This document shows positions 1 to 8,825 of a DNA stretch of 64,000 bases, piece by piece. How positions within the stretch are numbered: position 1 is the first letter of the stretch; the number at the start of each line of letters is the position of its first letter. This stretch comes from Haematobacter missouriensis. Lineage in GTDB: Bacteria > Pseudomonadota > Alphaproteobacteria > Rhodobacterales > Rhodobacteraceae. The DNA lies in contig NZ_JFGS01000008.1 in NCBI RefSeq assembly GCF_000740775.1, forward strand, positions 42,036-106,035, read 5' to 3'. A model generated the notes under the pieces. It saw only the letters and a list, made by a program, of their open reading frames with translations. It made no database searches and had not been told where the DNA came from. Made by a program: the position numbers and the translations under genes.

Positions 1-480
1 CGCGCCGATGAGGGAGAAGCGCTCCGTCGGCACCTGCCATGCCCGCGCCTCCGCGAGCGAGGTGTCGAGGCGGGAAAGCTGTGCGGGGTTGCAGGCGAAG
101 GTGAGCAGATCGGTCCGGCGGATGTCTGCGGCAATCCCCTCCGCCCCTGCGACGCGGATCACCTCATCCACCGTCGCGCGGAGCTGGGCCTCCATCGCGA
201 TCACCCCGGGCCGGTCGTGGTAGCGCTCGCGCGACCAGCCGAACTCGCCGGAGCACCAGCCGCCGTTCCGGCCCGAGGCACCGAAGCCCGCGAACTCCTT
301 CTCCACCACCGCGATGGAAAGCCCCGGTTCCGCCGCCTTCAGGTAGTAGGCCGTCCAGAGACCGGTGAATCCCGCGCCGATGATGCAGACGTCCACCTGC
401 CGGTCACCATCAAGCGCCGGTCGCGGGGCGGGCACACCCCCCGCATCCGCGAACCAGAAGGAAACCTCACCGTTCCGCAT
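1..480 (-). CDS. FAD-dependent oxidoreductase (DAO family), N-terminal part
   Basis: The reverse strand is open from an ATG at 480 to the window edge, giving the first 160 residues of a longer protein. Residues about 30-50 contain an FAD-binding Rossmann motif, [17 protein letters not shown], followed by an acidic strand end (VVEKE) and the ASGRNGGW segment typical of DadA/glycine-oxidase-like enzymes (DAO family). These oxidise amines or amino acids. It lies 186 bp downstream of the amidase on the same strand and is probably the distal gene of the same catabolic cluster. An amine released by the amidase would be a natural substrate, but that is inference. The C-terminus is outside the window. 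Confidence 0.85.
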   Translation of the reverse strand, partial: MRNGEVSFWFADAGGVPAPRPALDGDRQVDVCIIGAGFTGLWTAYYLKAAEPGLSIAVVEKEFAGFGASGRNGGWCSGEFGWSRERYHDRPGVIAMEAQLRATVDEVIRVAGAEGIAADIRRTDLLTFACNPAQLSRLDTSLAEARAWQVPTERFSLIGA

Positions 481-666
481 GGCACCCGACCTTCCGCGTG
501 GCGGCGATGTTCGATGTCCATGATGCGCCCTGCTCCACCGGTGCCATCCCGCCCCAGCGCGGCGATGGACGCTTCCAAAGGCGCGCGCGTGGTGTCGCCG
601 GGCGCCTTGGCACCCGTGGGCCGGGGGGACCGGCCCTGAAGGGGGTGCCGGGGCAGCGCATCGGCG

Positions 667-2112
667 TCATGTGGCGGGAACCGCGGCGGGCGCGGGCGCA
701 GCGGTCACGCGGGGCGGCCGCGCCTGTGGCCAGCCGGTTGCCAGATGCCAGGCATGGCCCGCGCGGAGCACCGCCGCATCCGCGCCCGCCCGACCGATAA
801 GCTGCATCCCCATCGGCAGCCCCCCATCGCCGAAGCCCACTGGGATGGAGAGGGCGGGCAGGCTCGCAAGGCTCGCGGGGATGACCACCTCCATCCAGCG
901 GTGATAGGTGTCCATCTGCCGCCCGGCCACGGTCTCCGGCCAGCGCCACTCCGCCGGAAAGGGCCATACCTGCGCGGACGGCAGCACCAGCAGGTCGAAC
1001 TGCTCGAACAGCCGTGCCGCATGGGCATACCAGCGGCTGCGGACCGCGCTGGCTTCATAGGCAGCCACGGCGGAAAGGCCCGCACCGCGCTCCACCTCCC
1101 AGATGGTTTCCGGCTTGGTGAGGCGGCGCTTTTCCGGGTCGCTGGCGAGCGCGGCCTTGCTTCCGGCCGAAAGCATGGCCCGAAGGGTGATCCACGAGTC
1201 CCAGAGTTTCTCCGCCGGGAACGGCGGAGGGAGCGGCTCCACATGCGCACCCATCGCCTCCATCTGCCGAAGCGCCGCCTCGCACAGCGGAAGGATGCCG
1301 GGCTCCATGGCATAGGCGCCGCCCCAGTCGCCCAGCCAGCCGATACGAAGCCCGGAGATCCCCCCGTCCAGCGTCGCAGCCCAGTCGGCATTCGGGCGCG
1401 GGAAGGGCTTTTCCGGATTTTCGCCCGCGATCACGGTCAGCAGGCGGGCCAGATCCTCCACGTCGCGCGCCATCGGCCCGTTGGTGGCGAGCGTGGAGAG
1501 GAACCCGTCCCCCTCCGCCTCATCCGCGACGAGGCCCCATGTCGGGCGGAAGCCATAGACGTTGCAGAAGGCCGCGGGGTTGCGCAGTGATCCCATCATG
1601 TCCGATCCATCCGCCGCCCAGACCATGCGCGCCGCCAGCGCCGCCGCAGCGCCGCCGGAGGATCCGCCCGCGCTGCGCGACAGGTCGTAGGGGTTCAGCG
1701 TCGCGCCGTGGACGGGGTTGAACGTGTGGCTGCCCTGCCCCCATTCGGGCACGTTGGTCTTGCCGGTCAGGATCGCGCCCGCCGCCCGGATCCGCTGGGC
1801 CAGCAGCCCGTCCTTCACCGGAACATGCGTGGCATGGAGCGGTGAACCCCAGGTGGTGCGGATCCCTGCGGTGAGCGCCAGGTCCTTGATCGCGAAGGGA
1901 ATACCATGAAGCCAGCCTTGCGGCGGCGTATCGTCCAGCGCCCGTGCCTCTGCCATCAGCACCTCCGGATCGCGGGGGGAGACGATGGCGTTCACGCTGC
2001 TGTTCACGCTGTCCAGACGCGCGAGATAGGCCGCCATTACCTCTGAGGGCGCGACGGATCGTGCATGGATCAGCGCCGACAGGCGGGTGGCGGACAGTTC
2101 GGTAAGTTCCAT
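667..2112 (-). CDS. Amidase (amidase signature family)
   Basis: 481 aa, the usual length for amidase-signature enzymes, which hydrolyse carboxamides with a Ser-cisSer-Lys triad. All three are visible: Lys in GIPFAIKD, cis-Ser in the GGSSGG loop, and the nucleophile Ser in DMMGSLRNPAAF. The frame is open upstream to 2319, but the ATG at 2112 (MELTELSA) begins the conserved helix and has a purine-rich AAGGGAAGG upstream. The usual DTGGS before the nucleophile reads DMMGS here, a mild departure. Substrate cannot be read from sequence. Its position in a locus with acyl-CoA ligase and carboxylase genes suggests it frees a carboxylic acid from an amide. Confidence 0.92.
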   Translation of the reverse strand: MELTELSATRLSALIHARSVAPSEVMAAYLARLDSVNSSVNAIVSPRDPEVLMAEARALDDTPPQGWLHGIPFAIKDLALTAGIRTTWGSPLHATHVPVKDGLLAQRIRAAGAILTGKTNVPEWGQGSHTFNPVHGATLNPYDLSRSAGGSSGGAAAALAARMVWAADGSDMMGSLRNPAAFCNVYGFRPTWGLVADEAEGDGFLSTLATNGPMARDVEDLARLLTVIAGENPEKPFPRPNADWAATLDGGISGLRIGWLGDWGGAYAMEPGILPLCEAALRQMEAMGAHVEPLPPPFPAEKLWDSWITLRAMLSAGSKAALASDPEKRRLTKPETIWEVERGAGLSAVAAYEASAVRSRWYAHAARLFEQFDLLVLPSAQVWPFPAEWRWPETVAGRQMDTYHRWMEVVIPASLASLPALSIPVGFGDGGLPMGMQLIGRAGADAAVLRAGHAWHLATGWPQARPPRVTAAPAPAAVPAT

Positions 2113-2262
2113 GTGGATGCGATGCCTTCCCTTCTCGGTCGCGTACCGGGCCGTAGCCGCCCTCAGATGAGCCTGAATCCGCCGCGCCGTCCAGCCCGCG
2201 TGAAGCGAATGCTCTGGCCGTATTTCGCTCACTGCCGCGCCGGGGGGGAAACGGTCCCTCCT

Positions 2263-2352
2263 TGGGGGCTGACGAAATGGCTTGTCGATGCGCGGTAAAT
2301 CGGCCCGGAATAGCTGCATTTCCGGGTGGATTCGTCAGATCGCGGACGTATT
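2263..2352. mobile_element. Decayed MITE copy F (partial)
   Basis: Two blocks match the reverse complement of the intact element at 63749-63902: AAATCGGCCCGGAA, then a stretch at about 2313-2352 containing GGATTCGTCAGAT followed by a variant of the TTTCCGCTCC block. The left end, GGCTGACGAAATGG, is a degraded terminal repeat. The middle is shortened and no right terminal repeat can be found, so this is an old remnant. It lies just upstream of the amidase start. Confidence 0.55.
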
Positions 2353-2727
2353 TCCCCTCCGCCGCAGACCTGTAGGGCGGCGGACGGGCCGCATGGGATC
2401 CGCATGCCCGCGCCGGAACGTGTCTTGCATACGGAGGGCACAAGGCGAAATCTCTGACGGGTCGGAACAGCCGGACCAGATGCATTCCCCACGCCGCCAA
2501 GGCGAAACCGACGGATGCCCACAAGGCATGGTCCACGGGTGCATTGCCCGAGCGCGAGGCGAAGCCTTCTCGTTTCAGGAAGGCTCCATGATCTGAGATA
2601 TGCCACCCCGCCATGCAGCGCAGTCGCGCGCGTGTGAAATCCTACGCGATGACCTAGTGCGGCCGCTTGCATCCTGATCCCTTGCACATGAAAGTGAGGC
2701 TGATACCGGCTCGCAGCCGATGAGAGC
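2353..2727. other. Intergenic stretch with no recognised feature
   Basis: About 375 bp between the MITE remnant and the repeat array. Long open frames cross it on both strands, but their translations are rich in Arg, Pro and Gly, look like no known family and have no convincing ribosome site. I see nothing I can name. Confidence 0.5.
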
Positions 2728-3462
2728 AGCCCGCTCCCTTCCGCGCGCGGGCCAAAGATCCAGACGTGGGGTTTGCATCCTGCAAGGGCTGACGGGCCGC
2801 TCCCTTCCGCGCGCGTCCAAAGCCTACCAGCTTTGGGTTCACGCCCCTCTCCGCCGCCATCCCCAGCGCGTGCAGATCAAAGGTGGTGCCCCCGATTTTC
2901 AATTGTGCCTTGCGCCGCATCCCGGGCGTGCGGGTCAAAGCCCACAATCTGCGTCCCGGCGAAAAGGCCGTCCGGCCATTCCCCGCGCGTGTGGGTCAAA
3001 AGCAATGGAGATCCACCCCTCGCGCCCGTCCGTGGCCCATCCCACCTGCGCGCGCCAAACGCCAGACAGAAGAGATATTATCCATGCCCATCAGCCATCT
3101 CCCGCGCGCGTACGGACCGAACCGGGTCGTGCCCCGGCCGCCGCCAGCCGGAAGGCCCATCCCACGCGCGCTCGTCCCAAGCCGGGGCGGTGGGAGGACG
3201 GCCGTGGAGTTCGAGGCCATCACCCCGCGCGCACGGGCCAAGCCAATGCGCGCCGCCGAGCCACCCCCGTCCTCCGGCCATCCCCCACGCACCCGGGCCA
3301 AGCTGCGGCAGCGGGAGGGTCGCCATGGATTTCGAGATCATCCGCATGCGCGCGGACCTAGCCTAGAGGTCTCCTTGGCGTTGCCGTCCAAGAACCATCC
3401 CTCGCGCGCGGGCCAAGCGCTCCTGTAGCGGTGACATCCCCCATGCGCACGACCAAAAGCTA
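2728..3462. CRISPR. Degenerate CRISPR-like array, about 13 repeats, no cas genes
   Basis: A motif of about 28-30 bp recurs with a period near 60 bp. The approximate pattern is GGCCATCCC, then an alternating CGCGCG core, then GGGCCAAAGC. The CAAAG/CCAAG ends fall near 2753, 2818, 2878, 2936, 2997, 3056, 3118, 3178, 3239, 3299, 3358, 3414 and 3454. Successive steps are 65, 60, 58, 61, 59, 62, 60, 61, 60, 59, 56 and 40 bp. The 30-33 bp between motifs are unrelated to one another, as spacers would be. Repeat length, spacer length and the ATCCCCGCGCG core match type I-E arrays, whose repeat resembles CGGTTCATCCCCGCGC followed by a GC stem and AACAC. No two repeats are identical, so the array looks decayed or is a look-alike. 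No cas gene lies in the window. Confidence 0.5.
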
Positions 3463-3682
3463 AGCATCGCGTTCGGCCTATGGACCCGTAGAGATCTTGC
3501 CGGAGCGTATCACGCCCGCGCTGCAGCCCTGGATTCCGCCAGAGAAAACGGTGGGGTGAGGAGCATGCCGGGAACCCCGGCAGCCCCCTCTACCGGGAAT
3601 GCGAGTTCCTGACAAGGTCGCCCCCGCCGCAAGGAATTGCCCATCCCGCGCGACGGGCAGCCGGTTATCGCGATGCATGCCG

Positions 3683-4615
3683 TCAGGCCGTGGCGGCCTT
3701 ATCCACGTCGCCCTTGTAGGAGTCCTTAAGGCTGGCAAGGTTCAGCAGCATCGTGGCTGCGGGCGCCGTCATCCCGTGGCGGTGGATGGAGGAGCGGACC
3801 CACATGCTTTCCGTCCTGCGGCTGCCGGACAGGGCGATCACTTCCCGCGCGATCTCCAGAGGCTCACCCACGAAGATCGGGCCGTCCAGCAGCCGGATCT
3901 CCTGATCCGCGAACAGGCCGATGGCAGGGCCGCGCACCGGGAAGGGATCCTGCTTGTTGGTGTAGCAGAACAGCACGCTCAACATCTCGAAGGGGATCAC
4001 CGCCTCGCGCCAGCTTCCGACGGCACCCCGGTAGGCCGGCGACGGTTCGGTGATGCGGGAGAGCTTCTCGGACAGGCTGAACGGGTAGAGATGGCCCATG
4101 TTCTGATCGAAGCCCATGGAAATCGGGCGGCGGGGCGTCCGCATCCCCACCCGCACATCGGCGAGGATCCGCGCGCCCTCCAGCGGCGGCAGAGCCGCCA
4201 TTCGCTCCTCCAGCGCGGAAACCGGATGATCGGGACCGATGGAGAGGCTACCGCGCAGGATCTCCGTCCCGTCCTCCCGCTCCATGCGGATCTCGGCCTG
4301 GTCGGGAGCGACCTGCCGCGCCATGGCGCGGAGCCGGTCACCCTCGAACGCGGGGTTGCGGAAATGGGCGGAGATACAGCCCGCCGCCAGCCAGCGGTCT
4401 CCGAACAGGCGGACGGCCAGCGGGTCGAACTGGCTGAAATGGGTCGGCCCCTCGATCGTGCCGCCCTTGAAGCCCAGTGTCTGCGCCGCGCGGTCATCGT
4501 GGATGGAAGCGTGGCCGTCATAGTTCTGGGCAGAGAGCATCTGCGCAGGCGCGCGAAGTGGCCCTGTCAGCCAACCATCGGTTTCGGTCAGCGGCGTGGG
4601 AAAGAGGCTGGTCAT
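3683..4615 (-). CDS. MaoC-like hotdog-fold protein (putative acyl-CoA hydratase/dehydratase)
   Basis: 310 aa, long enough for a double hotdog fold. The region around residues 30-75 has the MaoC-like pattern, with His-Ala-Ser-Ile-His-Asp-Asp then a GFKGGTIEGPTHFSQF segment that resembles the substrate-binding 'GF ... G' stretch of R-specific enoyl-CoA hydratases. The second half resembles hydratases less, so specificity is open. I chose the ATG at 4615 because AAGGAG lies 5 nt upstream. An ATG at 4630 would overlap that ribosome site. It is on the same strand as the acyl-CoA ligase, 463 bp downstream of it. Confidence 0.7.
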   Translation of the reverse strand: MTSLFPTPLTETDGWLTGPLRAPAQMLSAQNYDGHASIHDDRAAQTLGFKGGTIEGPTHFSQFDPLAVRLFGDRWLAAGCISAHFRNPAFEGDRLRAMARQVAPDQAEIRMEREDGTEILRGSLSIGPDHPVSALEERMAALPPLEGARILADVRVGMRTPRRPISMGFDQNMGHLYPFSLSEKLSRITEPSPAYRGAVGSWREAVIPFEMLSVLFCYTNKQDPFPVRGPAIGLFADQEIRLLDGPIFVGEPLEIAREVIALSGSRRTESMWVRSSIHRHGMTAPAATMLLNLASLKDSYKGDVDKAATA

Positions 4616-5078
4616 CTCATCTCCTTGCAAGGGTTACCCGCCGGCTGGATCTGTCCGCTGGCAGGAATAAGCGGGAGGGTGCTCCGCGGCCGGGCGCCAT
4701 GGAGGGGGGGGATAGCTCCCCGTCCGGTTTCCGTGGGGCCGATACCGGCGCGCCGCCTTTCCCATTGTCCGCGGCAGAGACCGCACACGGCTCCGGGCCG
4801 CCGCATCCTGCGCATCGGAGCGGCCGCGGCGAAGTGAGGCGGCAGCCGCAGGCAAAAGCTCTGATCAGACGTCGACCGGCACAGGCGATGGCGGAGTGCG
4901 CTCACCTCCTGCCGCAGAGAGAGACACCCTTTCAGACGGACACACCGTTGCAGACTGTGGCGCCCCTTCGAACTGCCACGCCCATTCACCGGGTGGCCGT
5001 CGCTCGACAGATGACCCAGAGACCCGCCGAGGCTCCATCGCCCGGCGGGCGCAAGCACCGGCATCGCCAGAACCGCCA
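4616..5078 (-). other. 463-bp gap with a tightly framed open frame of doubtful coding status
   Basis: A 155-codon reverse-strand frame (4612-5079) exactly fills the space between the acyl-CoA ligase and the MaoC-like gene. It starts with ATG overlapping the ligase stop as TGATG and ends with TGA overlapping the next start as ATGA. That geometry suggests translational coupling, yet the product is Arg-, Gly- and Cys-rich with no recognisable domain. About a quarter of third positions are A or T, more than I would expect for a conserved gene here. It may be spacer, or a gene that has decayed. Confidence 0.25.
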
Positions 5079-6812
5079 TCAGGATCCGGCGGGTTCGGGC
5101 GTGGGCAGGAACTGGGGCAGATCGGTCTTGCGGACCTTGCCCGTCGGCGTGAGCGGCAGGGCGGCGATCACCACGATCTCCGGCACCTTGTAGGCCGCGA
5201 TACGCTCGCCCAGCCAGCCCGCGAGATCCGCCGCGGACACGCGGCCCCGGTGCTCCTCCTTCAGTTCGACGAAGGCCACGGGCACCTGACCCTTTTCCGC
5301 ATCATCACGCCCGATGACGCCGCTGCCGACGACGGCGGGATGTTTGCCCAGCAGGCCCTCGATCTCCACGGGGAAGATGCTCATGCCCTTGACCTTCAGC
5401 ATTTCCTTGCGGCGGCCGAGGTAGTGCAGGAACCCCGCGCTGTCGATCACGCCGATATCGCCGCTGTGCAGCCATCCGCCCCGGAGCGCGGCAGCACTCT
5501 CCTCCGGCTTGTTCCAGTAGCCCTTGAGCAGCGCGGGTGTCCGCACGACGATCTCCCCCTCCGTATCCGGCGGCAGGATCTCCCCGGTGTCGAAGTCGCA
5601 GATCTTGAACTCCGTCCCCGGTATCGGCAGGCCGACGAACACCGGCTGCGCCTTCAGGTCGTAGTCGTCGTCCTGCATGCCGGTGGTGAAGGTGTTGGAG
5701 GTATGCGTCTCCGTCATCCCCCAGCTCGATTCCGCGAGCGTGGTGCCGGTCAGGTCATGCCAGCGCTGGCGGTACTCCACGTTCAGCTTCTTCACGAAGG
5801 AGGTGACACGCAGGCGTTTCAAGCAGGACAGGTCGAACTCGCCGAAGCGGGGGTGGTCCATCAACTCCACCGCGCCATCGACCATCATCGCCATGCTGGT
5901 CACCCGGTAGCGGTCCACCGCCTGCATCACGCCCAGCGGATCCCAGCGTGACAGCAGCACCAGAGGCCGCCCGGTCACCGCCGGAAACACCAGCGCCGCA
6001 TTTTCGCCCGCGATCCAGAATTCCGGGAAATAGCTCAGGAAGATCAGGGTCCGGTCGCCCGCCATCGCGACGGACCAGTTGGCGGCACCGGTATAGAGCA
6101 TGTCGCGCTGTGTGTGGACGCAGCCCTTGGGCATGCCCGTCGTGCCGCCCGTGTAGTTGAGCGCCGCGACCCCGTCCAGATCCGCGCCGCTGACACGCTC
6201 CTTCGGGGCGGCGCGGACAGCCGGCAGGAACGGCTCCGCTCCCGCCATCGGCGCGGGCGGCTGGCGCACGAAGCCCGGCACGTTGAAGGTGGGTTGCTCC
6301 GGGACCAGTTCGGAGAGGCTGGTGGCGAACACCTTGCGCAGCCGGGTTTCCGCCCGCACCTCATCGACGACGGGAAGCAGGGTATCCTGCGCGACGATCA
6401 CCTCCGCGCCGGAATCGTTGAGGTGGTAGGCAAGCTCATAGCCCTTGGAGAGCGGGCTGATCGGCACATGCACCGCGCCGAGCTTCAGGATGCCGAAGAA
6501 GGCGATGTGGAACTGCGGACAGTTGGGCAGGAGGACCGCCACCCTGTCGCTCTTGCCGATGCCGAGGCCCTGGAGAAGATTGGCGAACCCCTCGCTCAGC
6601 CGGTCGAGCTCGCCCCAGGTGATCTCCGTCCCATAGTAGATCAGCGCGGTCTCCGCCGCCTTCGTATCCCCCCAGTGGCGCAGATAGTCGGAAAGCGGCC
6701 GTTCCCCCAGCGGATAGGTGATCTCGGCGGGCACGCCCTTCGGCCATGACTTCGCCCGTCGCGCGGCCAGATCGGCCAGATATCCGGTTTCGTCTATCGT
6801 TGTGCTTGGCAT
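5079..6812 (-). CDS. Acyl-CoA synthetase (AMP-dependent ligase, ANL superfamily)
   Basis: 577 aa. Forms acyl-CoA from a carboxylic acid, ATP and CoA through an acyl-adenylate. The P-loop reads LNYTGGTTGMPKG and the A5 region reads SWGMTETH. The C-terminal hinge region reads GRRKEMLKVKGMSIFPVEIE, and the catalytic Lys lies in LTPTGKVRKTDL near the end. The frame is open to 6899, but the ATG at 6812 has AAGGGA upstream and gives the normal N-terminus. It follows the importer genes on the same strand after 148 bp, so it probably activates the imported acid or its amidase product. Substrate class (fatty, aromatic or other) cannot be told. Confidence 0.93.
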   Translation of the reverse strand: MPSTTIDETGYLADLAARRAKSWPKGVPAEITYPLGERPLSDYLRHWGDTKAAETALIYYGTEITWGELDRLSEGFANLLQGLGIGKSDRVAVLLPNCPQFHIAFFGILKLGAVHVPISPLSKGYELAYHLNDSGAEVIVAQDTLLPVVDEVRAETRLRKVFATSLSELVPEQPTFNVPGFVRQPPAPMAGAEPFLPAVRAAPKERVSGADLDGVAALNYTGGTTGMPKGCVHTQRDMLYTGAANWSVAMAGDRTLIFLSYFPEFWIAGENAALVFPAVTGRPLVLLSRWDPLGVMQAVDRYRVTSMAMMVDGAVELMDHPRFGEFDLSCLKRLRVTSFVKKLNVEYRQRWHDLTGTTLAESSWGMTETHTSNTFTTGMQDDDYDLKAQPVFVGLPIPGTEFKICDFDTGEILPPDTEGEIVVRTPALLKGYWNKPEESAAALRGGWLHSGDIGVIDSAGFLHYLGRRKEMLKVKGMSIFPVEIEGLLGKHPAVVGSGVIGRDDAEKGQVPVAFVELKEEHRGRVSAADLAGWLGERIAAYKVPEIVVIAALPLTPTGKVRKTDLPQFLPTPEPAGS

Positions 6813-6877
6813 CTCATTTCCCTTGTTCGGGCGCACGGTTCGGCTGGACGGTGGCAGCGCCCGCGTCACGGAGGGCC

Positions 6878-6905
6878 CGTGCGTCAACTCGTGCGTCAAC
6901 TCATG
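6878..6905. repeat. 12-bp tandem duplication
   Basis: CGTGCGTCAACT occurs twice head to tail (6878-6889 and 6890-6901), followed by a partial third copy. It lies in the 148-bp gap between the permease gene and the acyl-CoA ligase gene. On the reverse strand it presents two TTGACG words that resemble -35 boxes, but no matching -10 is obvious. Confidence 0.6.
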
Positions 6906-6960
6906 CGGGGGGCCGGAGGGCCGCCCGCCCCTTCTCCCCCGTCCCCTCTTCCCGCGCGTC

Positions 6961-7836
6961 TCACTGCTCGCGCGATGTCGGATCCAGCGCCTCGCGCAGC
7001 GACTCGCCGAGAGCGTTGAACGCCAGCGCGGTCACGAGGATGGCGATGCCCGGCGCATACATCTGGGCGGGTGCGATCTCCATGTAGAGGTAGGCACGCG
7101 CCAGCATGGAGCCCCAGCTCGAATCTGGCGGCTGCATGCCGAGGCCGAGGAAGCTCAGGCTCGCTTCCGCCAGCAGAGCGACAGCCATCAGCATGGTCAT
7201 CTGCACGATCACCGGCTGGATCGCGTTGGGCAGGATATGGTGAAGCAGGATGCGCGGAGTGGAGGCCCCGAAGCAGCGGGCGGCGTCCACATACAGCTCC
7301 TGCCGGAGCACCAGCGTCCGCGCCCGGACGAGCCGCGCGAGCTGCGGCGCAAAGACGATCCCCACGGAGATCATCGCATTGGTCAGCCCGATACCGAGCG
7401 CGCCCGTCACCGCGATGGCGAGCACGATGGACGGGAAGGACAGGAAGGTGTCGATCACCCGGCTGATGATGGTATCCGTCCAGCCGCCCGCATAGCCCGC
7501 GATCAGCCCGATCGGGATCCCCAGGAGCGCAGCGACGCCGACCGCAAGGAACGAGGCATAGATGGAGGCGGAGGCGCCATAGACCAGCCGGCTGAAGATG
7601 TCGCGGCCCAGATCGTCGGTGCCGAGCAGATGCGTCATGCTTGCTGGCTCCAGAATCGCCATATAGTCCTGCGCCGTCGGATCGTAGGGCGCGATCCAGC
7701 GGGCCAGCAACGCCGCACCCACGATGATCGTCAACGCGATTGCCGACAGCAGAGTCCGGGTGTCGTGGCGCAGCCAGTTCCACACCGGCTTCCACCGGGT
7801 CTCCTGCCGCATCGAACTGGTGGAAATATCGGTCAT
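6961..7836 (-). CDS. ABC importer permease, DppC/OppC type
   Basis: 291 aa, the usual length for the second permease of peptide/nickel-type importers. A short cytoplasmic N-terminus precedes the first membrane helix (residues about 28-48). The DppC-family motif GTDDLGRDIFSRLVYG follows, and the EAA-type coupling loop that contacts the ATPases is seen in ARCFGASTPRILLHHILPN. It ends with the ALGESLREALDPTSRE tail common to the family. Its ATG overlaps the stop of the partner permease gene by ATGA, so the two are translated together. Such importers carry di- and oligopeptides, nickel, or many other small solutes, so the name is only a family label. Confidence 0.93.
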   Translation of the reverse strand: MTDISTSSMRQETRWKPVWNWLRHDTRTLLSAIALTIIVGAALLARWIAPYDPTAQDYMAILEPASMTHLLGTDDLGRDIFSRLVYGASASIYASFLAVGVAALLGIPIGLIAGYAGGWTDTIISRVIDTFLSFPSIVLAIAVTGALGIGLTNAMISVGIVFAPQLARLVRARTLVLRQELYVDAARCFGASTPRILLHHILPNAIQPVIVQMTMLMAVALLAEASLSFLGLGMQPPDSSWGSMLARAYLYMEIAPAQMYAPGIAILVTALAFNALGESLREALDPTSREQ

Positions 7837-8792
7837 TTCTGGCTGATCCTCGGATCGAGAACGCTATAGAGCATGTCGGTGACGAGGTTCACGAGGATCA
7901 CCGTCACCACCATCACGAGCACGATGCCCTGCACGACCGGGAAATCCCGTTGCAGCGCCGCATTGACGATGGAATTGCCCATGCCCGGGATGGCGAACAC
8001 CACCTCCACCACCACCGTGGCGGCGAGCGTGCGGTTGATGAGCAGGCTGATCACGGTCAGCAGATTGACGCTGACGTTGCGCAGCCCGTGCTTCCAAAGG
8101 ATCACCGCCGGCGACAGGCCTTTGGCATGAAGCGTGCGGACATATTGCGAGGAGAGGATCTCCGTCAGGGAGCTGCGAAGCTGACGGGACACCTCGGCGA
8201 TGCCGCTGGAGGCGAGCGCCAGCGCCGGCAGCGTCGAATACCAGATCGCCTGCCAGATGTTGTCGAGCGGCGAGACGAAGCCCGTCGCCGGAAACCACAT
8301 CCTGTTCAGGGCGAAGGTTGCGACGAAGATCATCGCGATCCAGAAGTTCGGCAGCGCGATCCCGATGGAGGAAAGCGTCATCACGAATCCATCCAGCCGC
8401 GAACGGGGACGGCTCGCCGCGAGAATGCCGAGCGGCACCCCGACCACGATGGATACCACGACGGCATAGAGCACGATGAACAGCGTGTTCGGAAACACGC
8501 GTTTCACCGTTTCCAACACCGCCTCCCCCGACAGGAGGGAGTTCGACAGATCCCCCGTCACCGCATGGCCGAGCCAGGACAGGTATTGCACGATGAACGG
8601 CCGGTCGAGGCCGTAGAGCGTGCGGATCTCCTCGATCCGCTCCTGGGTGGCGTTCTCACCGGCGAGGGTGATGGCCACGTCGCCTGGCAGCAGCTTCATA
8701 AGCGTGAACACCATGAAGGTGGCGAGGATGAGTACCGGGATGGATTGCAGGAGCCGATTGACGATGATCCTGCGGTGGACCTTGGTCAGCAT
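7833..8792 (-). CDS. ABC importer permease, DppB/OppB type
   Basis: 319 aa. The N-terminal helix ends in LLPGDVAITLAGENA, matching the family pattern of a first helix followed by 'PGDP' and a periplasmic loop. GLDRPFIVQYLSWLGHAVTGDL is the characteristic periplasmic segment, and an EAA-like loop lies near LHAKGLSPAVILWKHGLRN. A strong ribosome site (GGAGG, 8 nt) precedes the ATG at 8792. It sits 33 bp after the binding-protein gene and overlaps the DppC-type gene by 4 bp, forming one transport operon. Confidence 0.93.
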   Translation of the reverse strand: MLTKVHRRIIVNRLLQSIPVLILATFMVFTLMKLLPGDVAITLAGENATQERIEEIRTLYGLDRPFIVQYLSWLGHAVTGDLSNSLLSGEAVLETVKRVFPNTLFIVLYAVVVSIVVGVPLGILAASRPRSRLDGFVMTLSSIGIALPNFWIAMIFVATFALNRMWFPATGFVSPLDNIWQAIWYSTLPALALASSGIAEVSRQLRSSLTEILSSQYVRTLHAKGLSPAVILWKHGLRNVSVNLLTVISLLINRTLAATVVVEVVFAIPGMGNSIVNAALQRDFPVVQGIVLVMVVTVILVNLVTDMLYSVLDPRISQK

Positions 8793-8825
8793 GGGCGACC
8801 TCCGCTGTTGAGCCGCATGTCGGGA

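Noticed and set aside
2229..2687. 152-codon reverse-strand frame upstream of the amidase
   Set aside because: It overlaps a MITE remnant and has no recognisable domain or ribosome site.
2728..3462. REP/BIME-type palindrome cluster instead of CRISPR
   Set aside because: Regular 60-bp spacing over 12 intervals with same orientation and unrelated 30-33 bp inserts fits CRISPR better; REP pairs usually alternate orientation. Not fully excluded.
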